A stretch of DNA of 64,000 nt from Chrysomallon squamiferum (lineage: Eukaryota > Mollusca > Gastropoda > Neomphalida > Peltospiridae), in NCBI GenBank assembly GCA_012295275.1, contig CM022670.1:18730698-18794697 (forward strand). The letters run 5' to 3'. Positions 40,501-46,551 of the stretch are shown one piece after another. Under the pieces are notes generated by a model that was not told where the DNA came from, did not search any database, and was given only the letters and a program-made list of their open reading frames with translations. The translations under genes were made by a program, and so were the position numbers. The stretch's first letter is position 1, and the number at the start of each line of letters is the position of its first letter.

Positions 40501-41290
40501 CTACTGAATATACCATGCCAACTGAAGAGTGATAACCAATAGTAACATAATTAATAGCAATGGGTTTTAAATTAAATATTTTATATTTTGATTATTTATA
40601 TAAAAAAATATTCATGTGACATTGTTAATATTAAGTTGTGAATGCCACAGTATCTGTGACTTATGGATCCTGTGTAGAAAAATTGATATTTCACATATTT
40701 TAACAACCTCCTTCCTTGCTAATGCTAGGCTAGGATAAATAAGAAGCGAAGAAGAGTACTTATAAATTATGAAGTCATACGTACAGTTTAGCCAAAACTT
40801 TAACAATTAAAGTTTGTGTATTCTTTTATTAAAATAGTTAACCAATTTTAATTCAAATAAAAAAAAGGGAAAAAAAGGGAAAAAATGAAATTTATACAAA
40901 TTCAATGATGTGCGAGTGCCTGTTTTTAGTATGAGTTATTAAGAGTATAACTTCTAATTCTATAAGCGAGTCTGTTAATTTTCCTAAAAGCGACATTAGA
41001 CACTGACACTTGACACTGTTATTTTTCTTATCGTTGGATACATCGAGATTAACTGCCAGACGTTTTGCCAACTATTTGGCTCTTACAGTTAAAATTAAAT
41101 CAATAATGACAATAAAAATTGAATAATTTTTACATGAATACATATAATGTGAATGTGACTTACCAAACAATTCAGCACTTGGATCAGGACTTTTTTTCGA
41201 CGATATTCTGTCATTTTCCATAATACTAGCTGTATTATATTCCAACCCAGAAACATGTAAAGACAAACAAATCCACAACCAAAGAAACAT
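9202..41290 (-). CDS. Stim: Stromal interaction molecule (STIM), whole gene span, 14 coding exons
   Basis: STIM is a single-pass ER membrane protein. Its luminal EF-hand senses ER calcium, and on store depletion its cytosolic CAD/SOAR domain opens plasma-membrane Orai channels. All exons were read on the minus strand with GT-AG junctions and matching phases. Domain order, counting from the Met at 41290: signal peptide about 1-15; Cys44 and Cys51; EF-hand loop 69-80; hidden EF-hand and SAM to about 195; transmembrane helix 206-224 with GGCWFAY; CC1; CAD/SOAR about 325-430; acidic segment 462-467; Ser/Thr-rich tail; lysine-rich end 678-702. Total 702 residues with the optional exon, 669 without, close to vertebrate STIM1 (685). 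One STIM gene is normal for invertebrates. No frameshift or broken junction was found, so the gene looks functional. Confidence 0.97.
9872..10037 (-). CDS. Stim: STIM exon 13: Ser/Thr-rich linker
   Basis: Residues 507-561. Acceptor TTCTCAG at 10038-10044, donor GTGAGT after 9872; it enters in phase 1 and leaves in phase 2. It encodes EYVMKVVASKSVLHSMSNP followed by a low-complexity Ser/Thr/Asn segment. It joins in frame to exon 11 or to exon 12, since both end in phase 1. Disordered, probably phosphorylated linker between SOAR and the lysine-rich tail. Confidence 0.9.
10644..10691. repeat. (TG)n microsatellite in STIM intron
   Basis: About 48 bases of TG dinucleotides in the intron between exons 12 and 13. 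Confidence 0.97.
12127..12150 (-). mobile_element. Reverse fragment of the gastropod-type dispersed repeat
   Basis: GGTGCACATTAAATATCTTT and flanks resemble the reverse complement of the 'AGCAGCAAGGGATCTTTTA...' core recalled from gastropod repeats. Several mismatches; old copy. Confidence 0.4.
12429..12527 (-). CDS. Stim: STIM exon 12: probable phase-symmetric cassette exon
   Basis: A 99-nt segment (33 codons, residues 474-506) with acceptor GTGTTTCAG and donor GAG|GTAAAA. Both ends are phase 1, so it can be included or skipped without shifting the frame between exons 11 and 13. It reads ASVHMADHYQIKNTPHYPSL and then a basic, Cys-containing stretch ending CVRGKQKFR. The acceptor's pyrimidine tract is weak, which fits regulated splicing. 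It sits just after the acidic inhibitory segment, where vertebrate STIM genes also take alternative exons. I recognise no homologue of the peptide. Transcript evidence would be needed to rank it as constitutive, alternative or false. Confidence 0.55.
12528..13976 (-). other. STIM intron 11
   Basis: About 1.45 kb, AT-rich, with a poly-A/AAAG tract at 13156-13195. No further exon candidate with phase-1 ends was seen. Confidence 0.7.
13977..14063 (-). CDS. Stim: STIM exon 11: acidic inhibitory segment
   Basis: Residues 445-473. Acceptor TTTTGCAG, donor ACAG|GTTTGT, both phase 1. It contains AIDDADEDIPPFP, matching the acidic region after SOAR in vertebrate STIMs (DDVDDMDEE in STIM1, DDLDEDTPP in STIM2). 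There it contributes to calcium-dependent inactivation of Orai and to autoinhibition. The Pro-Pro following the acid cluster makes it closer to STIM2 than STIM1. Confidence 0.92.
14486..14631 (-). CDS. Stim: STIM exon 10: second half of CAD/SOAR
   Basis: Residues 396-444. Acceptor TTATTAG, donor GTAAGT. It encodes RAALEEVKQDLQERLLRWHA, then IENICNFPIMTNPGITVLRQ. This aligns with the STIM1 helix containing [20 protein letters not shown], the end of SOAR and the dimer interface. The ERLxRWxxIE core is intact. Confidence 0.95.
14632..16771 (-). other. STIM intron 9
   Basis: About 2.1 kb of AT-rich intron. A 112-codon plus-strand frame at 15622-15960 is low-complexity and lacks support. No extra exon was recognised; vertebrate STIM2 carries a small alternative SOAR insert, and I see no equivalent. 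Confidence 0.65.
16772..16872 (-). CDS. Stim: STIM exon 9: SOAR core with basic patch
   Basis: Residues 363-395. Acceptor TTTACAG, donor CTCG|GTGAGT. It encodes CDKIRKRNRAFFGSLRMAHS and then SSLDDVDKWILHA. The basic cluster KIRKRNR corresponds to the STIM1 KIKKKR patch that contacts Orai, and the invariant AHSSSLDDVD follows. Residue 377, at the position of STIM1 Phe394, is leucine (codon CTG at 16828-16830), as in vertebrate STIM2. Confidence 0.95.
16873..18939 (-). other. STIM intron 8
   Basis: About 2.1 kb, AT-rich. A 95-codon plus-strand frame at 17555-17842 arises from ATAC-rich sequence. Nothing functional seen. Confidence 0.7.
18940..19167 (-). CDS. Stim: STIM exon 8: end of CC1 and start of CAD/SOAR
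   Basis: Residues 287-362. Acceptor ATTTAG, donor GAGGAA|GTGAGT, phase 0 at both ends. It encodes the coiled coil VAEEELAQLRATLKRTEKQL, then [20 protein letters not shown], which is unmistakable SOAR sequence (STIM1 [20 protein letters not shown]). The HEVE segment and following basic residues belong to the Orai-activating helix. Confidence 0.97.
19466..19530 (+). mobile_element. Fragment of gastropod-type dispersed repeat, 5' part
   Basis: AAGGAAGGACGGATGTATTT and the following TTATTTAACGATTTACTCACAAC resemble the start of a repeat I remember as 'AAGGAAGGAAATGTTTTATT', 'TAACGACGCACTCAAC'. A degraded copy in the intron between exons 7 and 8. The consensus is from memory. Confidence 0.5.
19837..19890 (+). 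mobile_element. Fragment of a second gastropod-type repeat
   Basis: TGAATGAATGAATATTTGTT followed by TAACAATACACCAACACAA resembles the recalled 'GAATGAATGTTTAACGACACCCCAGCAC' start. A similar GAATGAACGAATACTTGTTT lies at 27580-27600. Confidence 0.45.
20126..20216 (-). CDS. Stim: STIM exon 7: shortened, Pro/Ser-interrupted CC1
   Basis: Residues 256-286. Acceptor ACATGTAG, donor ATGG|GTGACT. It encodes KLEMAEQRQLSPSMEFKAVD and then SGTSEHMDSKW. In vertebrate STIMs this part of CC1 is a long charged helix; here it is short and broken by Pro, Ser and Gly. Drosophila STIM, as I recall it, is similarly shortened. Both phases fit exons 6 and 8, so the call is good although the sequence is divergent. 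Confidence 0.85.
20461..20483 (+). mobile_element. Core fragment of gastropod-type dispersed repeat
   Basis: TTAGCAGCAAGAGATCTTTT matches the recalled core TTAGCAGCAAGGGATCTTTT with one mismatch. It lies in the intron between exons 6 and 7. Confidence 0.5.
21482..21656 (-). CDS. Stim: STIM exon 6: transmembrane helix and CC1 start
   Basis: Residues 198-255. Acceptor TTTTCAG, donor GGAAAA|GTTAGT. It encodes HGYLTDVALVGSLVIALGGC, then WFAYVHHKYSQTHIKRMMKD and LESLQKAEDALTELQE. The GGCWFAY motif at the cytosolic end of the helix and the MMKDLESLQKAE start of CC1 are near-identical to vertebrate STIMs. The frame stays open past the donor, giving a spurious T-rich extension. Confidence 0.98.
21781..21830. 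repeat. (GTTATT)n and ATT repeats
   Basis: Hexamer repeat GTTATT, about six units, preceded by an ATTT run and followed by ATT units, in intron 5. Confidence 0.9.
22207..22322 (-). CDS. Stim: STIM exon 5: end of SAM domain
   Basis: Residues 159-197. Acceptor TTTTGCAG, donor CAAAA|GTGAGT. It encodes RLACSNSSFFVNVLGIKNSI, then HRQKLALKAMDTVLFGPPK, equivalent to the STIM1 segment ending HRQKLQLKALDTVLFGPP just before the membrane. The NSS at residues 163-165 is a possible N-glycosylation sequon, near the glycosylated region of STIM1 SAM. Confidence 0.96.
22355..22407. repeat. 53-base poly-T (poly-A on the STIM strand)
   Basis: An uninterrupted run of 53 T on the plus strand. On the gene strand it is an A tract beginning about 30 nt upstream of the exon 5 acceptor, in the branch-point region. 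Its exact length is likely unreliable in any assembly. Confidence 0.95.
22408..24438 (-). other. STIM intron 4
   Basis: About 2.1 kb, AT-rich, with a poly-A run at 23474-23498 and TA repeats near 23520-23541. No further feature. Confidence 0.7.
24439..24550 (-). CDS. Stim: STIM exon 4: SAM domain
   Basis: Residues 122-158. Acceptor TATTTTCAG, donor CCAAG|GTATAT. It encodes VFNWTVDDVLEWLEIHVELP, then QYIDVFVANGVDGTSLP, matching STIM1 [20 protein letters not shown] and following. The N-W-T sequon of STIM1 (Asn131) is conserved as NWT. The luminal EF-SAM unit controls oligomerisation when calcium leaves the EF-hand. Confidence 0.97.
26291..26345 (+). mobile_element. 3' part of gastropod-type dispersed repeat
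   Basis: TTCTTTGATGTCACAGTCAC followed by GGGCTGTAACAAGAAATAGC and CCATGAC resembles the recalled 'CTTTGATATACCAGTC...CTGGAACGAGAAATAGCCCAATGG' segment over about 50 bases. The best of the degraded copies in the window. Confidence 0.55.
27579..27615 (+). mobile_element. Degraded repeat start
   Basis: AGAATGAACGAATACTTGTT and TAATGACAG resemble the repeat start at 19837. Weak. Confidence 0.35.
28278..28297 (-). mobile_element. tRNA-derived SINE remnant (A-box-like)
   Basis: On the minus strand this reads CAGATTCAGTGGTTAGAATA, like a tRNA A box (TAGCTCAGTGGTTAGAGC). No clear B box or cloverleaf follows, so it is a degraded SINE head rather than a tRNA gene. A better A-box match is at 57592-57620. 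Confidence 0.4.
30916..30980. repeat. TG-TA-CA palindromic microsatellite
   Basis: A TG run passes into a TA run and then a CA run, so the two sides are self-complementary and can form a cruciform or hairpin. Confidence 0.9.
31071..31280. repeat. Imperfect tandem duplication (138-bp offset)
   Basis: The block beginning TGATTCACTGTTCTCAGAGA and ending GAGACTCAACACATAATAT is present at 31071-31139 and again at 31209-31280, with a small internal difference and a TA-rich spacer. Confidence 0.93.
31829..31943 (-). CDS. Stim: STIM exon 3: hidden EF-hand
   Basis: Residues 84-121. Acceptor TTTTTCAG, donor CCAAG|GTTTGT. It encodes FLRDELQYTDGFERQKTFHG, then NDKQISVIDLWKIWKSSQ, matching STIM1 [20 protein letters not shown] and EDKLISVEDLWKAWKSSE. 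This is the non-canonical EF-hand that packs against the SAM domain. A second minus-strand frame over the same bases is a shadow. Confidence 0.97.
32266..32315. repeat. (TG)n microsatellite
   Basis: About 50 bases of TG in STIM intron 2; another TG run at 34511-34539 and an AC run at 34668-34691. Confidence 0.97.
32850..32935. repeat. Possible degraded transposon patch
   Basis: GC-richer sequence with short internal echoes (GGTACCTGTC, GGCACTGGTG, CAGGTGTCCCTCATTAGAGG). It is like internally repetitive non-autonomous DNA elements. No terminal repeats or target duplication identified. Confidence 0.3.
34787..34840. repeat. 26-bp tandem duplication
   Basis: Two adjacent copies of ATGAATATGAATTTTACAAT plus the following bases TATTTAA. 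Confidence 0.9.
36196..36317 (-). CDS. Stim: STIM exon 2: calcium-sensing EF-hand
   Basis: Residues 43-83. Acceptor TTTTTACAG, donor GATGAG|GTGAGA. It encodes DCHDGDQVCLKERENFEAIQ, then SLHRMLDDDHNGNVDQSESD. Loop residues Asp69, Asp71, Asn73, Asp77 and Glu80 occupy the calcium-coordinating positions 1, 3, 5, 9 and 12, so the sensor should be functional. Cys44 and Cys51 have the same six-residue spacing as the redox-sensitive Cys49 and Cys56 of STIM1. Confidence 0.97.
36318..41163 (-). other. STIM intron 1
   Basis: About 4.85 kb. AT-rich and CpG-poor up to about 40.9 kb, then CpG becomes common for the last 250 nt before exon 1. No microsatellite longer than about 30 bases, no repeat with a recognisable family, no exon candidate. 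Confidence 0.7.
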
Positions 41291-41392
41291 TAAATGCCGC
41301 GATGATGGCAAGAATTTTATTTCAGTGACGTGGGTGCATCGAAGTCCACTATACGATCTATATCCAAAGTATTGTAATCTCCACATCTCCAT
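41164..41392 (-). CDS. Stim: STIM exon 1: signal peptide and N-terminus
   Basis: The donor is TTTG|GTAAGT and exon 2 joins in phase 1. The frame opens after an in-frame TGA, about 12 nt upstream of the Met at 41392. Further Mets are at 41386 and 41290. The Met at 41290 begins MFLWLWICLSLHVSG, a good signal peptide, followed by the variable, polar STIM N-terminus; it is my preferred start. Starting at 41392 would add 34 residues, including a basic stretch, before the hydrophobic core. The Met at 41290 has T at -3 (weak context) and the Met at 41386 has G at -3, so use of both is possible. Confidence 0.85.
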
Positions 41393-41399
41393 TAAGTTA

Positions 41400-41720
41400 T
41401 TCTTTCACAGTTTCACATACATACATGATACTGAAATATGGGTGTTTCTCGTTTTTTGTTTTTATTTATGTGCGATAATCGGAGAGTATTGCATTTTCAT
41501 GCCTATACTAGCGTGTTACTGTTAGACAACATCACAGGCACGATTCAGAAGTGTCCCATTTAAATCGACTGGTAACAAGCATTCCCGTTGTTAGTTATAT
41601 TTTTTCACGTCATCAAGAAAAGACACCAGTAGGCTTTGAAGAGTAATCTATCTGTCGGCACACTTCGGGTATATCCGTAGGTCTCTGAAAATTGCAAAAT
41701 ATAACGGGTAAGTTCTTACT
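41400..41720 (-). promoter_or_regulatory. Probable STIM 5' UTR and promoter
   Basis: CpG-containing, less AT-rich sequence just upstream of STIM exon 1, against a CpG-poor gene body. No TATA or CCAAT box was clear and the start site is not placed. A plus-strand GTAAGT at about 41708 could be the donor of a divergent transcript, but nothing else supports one. Confidence 0.4.
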
Positions 41721-41838
41721 AGAATAATCGTTAATATTGTAAATAAAATTGCCTGCTACAGAACATAATTAATTAAATAACTTTCATGGATGAATGTTAT
41801 TCTTTATGGCTGTTAATTTAAAACAAAACATTTCTCTC

Positions 41839-41840
<2 letters not shown>

Positions 41841-41893
<53 letters not shown>
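41841..41893. repeat. (ATT)n microsatellite
   Basis: About 53 bases of uninterrupted TTA units. Confidence 0.96.
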
Positions 41894-41895
<2 letters not shown>

Positions 41896-42654
41896 AAAAA
41901 CAGTATTACTTCAAACTTCCGAAAGTTCATGTGTATCGAAATCGAAAAATCGATATTTGTTTATATAAATGTACTAAGAATATAATAAGACATTACTGTT
42001 TTTGCTTTGTTGTTGTTTTTTGTTGTCCTTGTTGTTTGGTTTGGATTGCTTGTTTTTATTTTTATTTTTTTTTATTATTTTTATATTTTTTAAATTGCTC
42101 CGAAGGTATTTATTCAAATATCATTCCGCCCTATTTCAATATAATTATGATGAACTCTGTAGAAAGAACCTCGAAATTCGATAAAATTTGATATAGGTAA
42201 ATCAAAGAGTTTGATGACATAAAAGTATTCCGCATATGTATTTACACTGATTGAAAATAGATCCAATAAGGGGAATTTTGCCTCACAAATTTATTTGTCT
42301 ATGATATTATTATAGTTGCTGGTGGTGATGGCGGTGGGGACAATGACAGTGACTTATTCTCATAAACGGTAGGAATACAGTACGGAGAGGAATGTATAAC
42401 GGATAGATAATAACAAAAGTAAAATGCATACGAGTGGAAGTTTAACATGGAGAACATATTCTCTTACATATATTTCTTATTAACAAACGTAGCTTTTTAT
42501 TATAAACATATTTTTGCTATTAAACAAATTATTATATGAAAATATATTCGGATGTCTCGTATGTTATTTGATATTCCTTCCTTTGCATTTAATAATTTAT
42601 GATCGTTACATTCAAATATATGTATAATCATGGCCATAACTATACTTTTTGAAA

Positions 42655-42765
42655 TGAGGCAAAAACACTTAATCGCCGAGCGGAACGGGGCAAAAATATT
42701 TGGGGCCGCCCAAGGCCTCAGAAGCTCCGACTTGAAAGACGCAAAATCCTTGAGTCTAGCCATTT
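42655..42765. mobile_element. GC-rich island, possible transposon remnant
   Basis: About 110 bases of CpG- and GGCC-rich sequence (GGGGCAAAAATATTTGGGGC, CGCCCAAGGCCTC) in very AT-rich surroundings. The minus strand has an 87-codon frame starting MARLKDFASF that I do not recognise. An old transposon end is likeliest. Confidence 0.3.
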
Positions 42766-44019
42766 ATAATTTATATTTTTAAAATCAAATTTTTGTTTAT
42801 TAAAAAAAATTAAATTAAATTTAAAAAATTAAAAATTAATCGTCGATTTCTGTATGAGCCATTTGCCTCATTTCACTCAATGTAGATTCAACTGTGATAA
42901 TGATATCATTCTCCACTTTTGTCATTTTTCAAATATGTCATTTCCTTTTCCCTTAGAATATTAAACCATCACACAAATTTCGATAGGAAGTTTAACAGTA
43001 GAGGTTCTAAATTTACATAAGACACTGGCGTTCTTTTGAGTCAACACTTCATTCTTAATGACAGAGGTATTACTGTTTTATTATTTCATATTGTTTTTAT
43101 TACTTTATTAGTAATTAATTAATTATAATTCTTCCACTGAGATAATCTACCTGCTAAGCTGAAACTTAATTTTTTATTTGTTGCTGTTGGCGTTTTATCT
43201 GCTTCCAGTTAATCACTTCTGTTGGTGCTGCTGTTTTTATTACTGTTTAATTTGGATTTCTTTTAATATTTGTTTAAAATGCACCCAGATCATTGTCTTA
43301 TAAACATGAGTTGATTCTGAGTTTTGGGGAAGAAAAATCATAACTGCTGTTATTCATTAATACACATACATTTATTTATACGAATATAGGCCTCCTAATT
43401 ATCACCAAGGCCAGTAACAAATATTTCATATCGTTGTTTTAGTCTTTCCTCAGTTATCTCTCTTACATTAAACTGCTGCGTTTCGATCCGAAATATAGGA
43501 AAACTATTTTAACTAGTCAGGGTATCTGCATTACCGTTTACAAGAATAAAACTAGTAATTTAAAATAATTTCACACAAACTACAGAAAAATGGATGTTTT
43601 AACAGAATCTCAATAATAATGTTAAGAAATAAGAAATTCGCAGCTGCAAATCGAAGTGCTAATCTTTTCAGTTAGCCGTGAAAAATCTTTTAGCTGAATC
43701 TTCCTTTGGAACCTACATATATACCACGATATTTGTTAAACCATCTCGGGAATACTTGTTGCATGGTCTGTTAATCCGGCGACAAATGACACCACAGTAC
43801 AATGCTCTAATTACTAATAAAAGAATCAAAGAAATCAGTTTAAGTTAACTACTTTTCTCCTTACAAATATTGCTGATATATAAATGCCTTTATAAAAATA
43901 CTAATTCGGAATTTGAAGATAATTAGTTAATTACAGAAATAAAAGAGTGATATTAAACGGATGTAAATTTATTTGGTCTTAATTATAGGTTTTCCCCCAT
44001 TTTTCTTCCACTTAGTTAC

Positions 44020-44120
<101 letters not shown>

Positions 44121-44770
44121 ATGGAAATATAACATTATTACTCAGAATTAATGCATGTAGCATGTATGTATATATATTTGTTGCGTCAATGTAAAATTAC
44201 GTACATTTATAAAACGTATATGCACATGTGATCAGATGTTGCTTACAAAGTCGTATTTAGCTTCTTTTTTTCTTTTCTTTTTTCTTTTAACAGTCATATA
44301 AGTAAACGTACGTTATAATCCATAACTGTCAGGTTTTTATTTATTTATCTATTTATTTATTTTTAGTCTTAGTTTTTTATATATATATATATATATATAT
44401 GCCTATATTTTGTTACAGGTCACTGCTTACTACATCTCTAGCGAACAAAATAATGTATGACTAATGAATAGTTTCATCTGTGGAGGCGGCACACGGGATC
44501 TTAACGGAAAATGTCGACGATTCCCGATAAAGATCATACATTAAATGAGACATTTCTATATGAGTAAATTGTTTTATATTTTTATTTCTCTTTGTTCATT
44601 CTTCTCTATACATACTGCAACATTCTAAACAGCCATCCATTATATATTTAAATGATTTAGCAGCATCACAGGATATTGCTCATTTCCGTAAAAATTAAAT
44701 AATCGTCAATTTCCGTGAAAACTTCTTACAAAAATAAAATGCACTGAAATGAACACTGTTTTGCAGGCGG

Positions 44771-44991
44771 AGTACTTGTAAGTCTGTTACTTAACTCTCT
44801 CGCGCAAACCGTGACTATTGTTCTAATTCGGCTTTCTTTTCAGAATGAGGTAAACAGCAAGGTGAATCAGTTCAAGAACAATTGTTTCTTTTCTCTCACA
44901 ACCGAATTTCATTTTATATTTACACTGGGTGGGGGCAGTGTGTAGTAGTACCTCACACTGAAAGTTTTTGACTTTAAACATTAGTAAAGTT
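44771..44991 (+). promoter_or_regulatory. Probable 5' UTR/promoter of the profilin-like gene
   Basis: CpG-containing sequence (CTCTCGCGCAAACCG) directly upstream. A donor-like CTT|GTAAGT at 44778 and an acceptor TTCTTTTCAG ending at 44843 could bound a 66-nt 5' UTR intron. There is no transcript support and the start site is unknown. Confidence 0.3.
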
Positions 44992-45003
44992 ATGCTAGAA
45001 CTC

Positions 45004-45408
45004 ATGACGTGGAATGAAATAGTTACCAGCTTAACTGCTGAAGGAAAACTGAAAAAAGCAGCCATCTTCGACCTGAACGGCGATAAACTAGCTGGGACGT
45101 CTGGCATACAAATATTAGCTTTGGAGGCGAGGGATATACTAAAATGTCTAACTATTTCAACACCAGTGAACACGATTTTCGCTCTGTTTGTGGAAGACGA
45201 AAAGTACAGCTGCTTTGTTGTGGATGAAAATACATTAATTGGAAAAACAACGAAAGATATATTTGTTGCTCACAAAAGCAATAATGTATTAATTTGTGGT
45301 TTTTCGGATGTGAATTCAGAAGTGTCATGCCTAAGTGGTGTTAAGAAGTTTGCAAGTCGTATCGGTGGCCAGGTGGGACCCGACGTCGTTGTTCCTGCTT
45401 TGATATAA
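45004..45408 (+). CDS. Profilin-like protein, intronless coding region
   Basis: 134 codons to TAA, a typical profilin length. Profilins bind actin monomers and poly-proline ligands. The start MTWNEIVTSLTAEG matches the family's M-(S/T)-W opening. The later pattern KYSCFVVDENTLIGKTTKD, then VLICGFSDV and a C-terminal helix (GVKKFASRIG) follows the family plan KY..., GK..., ilig-Y.... An in-frame Met at 44992 would add MLEL, but the family start favours 45004. The usual Trp around residue 29-31 ('W-A-S') is replaced by LAG, and there is an atypical hydrophobic tail PDVVVPALI. It is divergent, and could be nearer profilin-4 or a lineage-specific copy. The uninterrupted frame suggests retroposition or intron loss. 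AATAAA follows 175 nt after the stop. Confidence 0.82.
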   Translation: MTWNEIVTSLTAEGKLKKAAIFDLNGDKLAGTSGIQILALEARDILKCLTISTPVNTIFALFVEDEKYSCFVVDENTLIGKTTKDIFVAHKSNNVLICGFSDVNSEVSCLSGVKKFASRIGGQVGPDVVVPALI

Positions 45409-45583
45409 ATTAACACGGAGAGTTCCTTAAAGAAAGTGGGAGGGATGTTCTCAGGTTAAATTAATTGTGGTTCAGACTTGCTCTAGAAAAACCAACTTTC
45501 ATAATGCTGAATTTGATTCTTAATTTTTTGTATTTTTTTTTTTTTTTTATTTATTAATATTTATGTGAAGAAAATAATGTATG

Positions 45584-45589
45584 AATAAA
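45584..45589 (+). terminator. Poly(A) signal of the profilin-like gene
   Basis: AATAAA 175 nt after the stop codon, preceded by a T-rich stretch. Right strand and distance for a compact 3' UTR. Confidence 0.7.
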
Positions 45590-46258
45590 GTTTTGATGAA
45601 GTATTTATTTATTCATAATGTATGTTTGCAATATTAAAAAGCGGTTAATATTTTTTTTCAAAACGACTGCGGAGAAAACGTTTTCGGTGATCGAATTGAA
45701 AGTTGTGTACGGAAAGACGTCACTCACTGTGAAGAGTCGCCTCAGGCACATGACGAAAATGAATCATGTACATTCTTCACCAACAGCAGATTGAGTTAAC
45801 TACAGAAACTGTTCAGTCAAATGTGTGTTTAGTTAAACTACGTCAACCTTTTCTAGTGTATTTTATTATTACGTGTTGTGATGTTCTGTCCATTAGAAAA
45901 AATGTTGTGTAGATCGGTGGCAAATGCTTGTCTAGCATACATCACCATACTTTTTCTTTTTCTTATATACTTTATTATCAGCTAAAAAGAAAAGAAGAAA
46001 ACGTTCAAATAGCCTAAAAAATCAAAAGCAGTATAAATAAAATCAAGACTGATCAATAAGACTGAATTTTCATAATGTAGAATTTTATACTGATGCAGTT
46101 TGAAATTATTTTTATTATTAAGTTCTATAAATGTGTTTGACAATCTTATTATTCGTACGTAATTATTATTGCGGCTTTTTGTAAAAAGTTAAAATAAATG
46201 TCCAGAAATAAAATAAGTAGGTGACATGTAATGGAGTTTTTTAAGATTTGAACATTAT

Positions 46259-46260
<2 letters not shown>

Positions 46261-46294
<34 letters not shown>
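46261..46294. repeat. Poly-T tract
   Basis: About 34 T. A similar run of about 40 T is at 62992-63031. Confidence 0.95.
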
Positions 46295-46298
<4 letters not shown>

Positions 46299-46514
46299 AA
46301 AATCAATTATGTCCATCATTATTAATCCATTGCAAAACTTTGATACAATAGCTTTTCTTCTTGTCACTTCCGCAGAAACAAACGAGAAACAAAAAGTTAA
46401 TAGCAGCAAAGTTACTGATTAATTAGTCCATATAGAAATATTTCGCACATGTCAAACAACAGAAGAAATTGTATAAAATGTGAGCAATGTTAAACATATT
46501 CTGTAAGATACATG

Positions 46515-46551
<37 letters not shown>

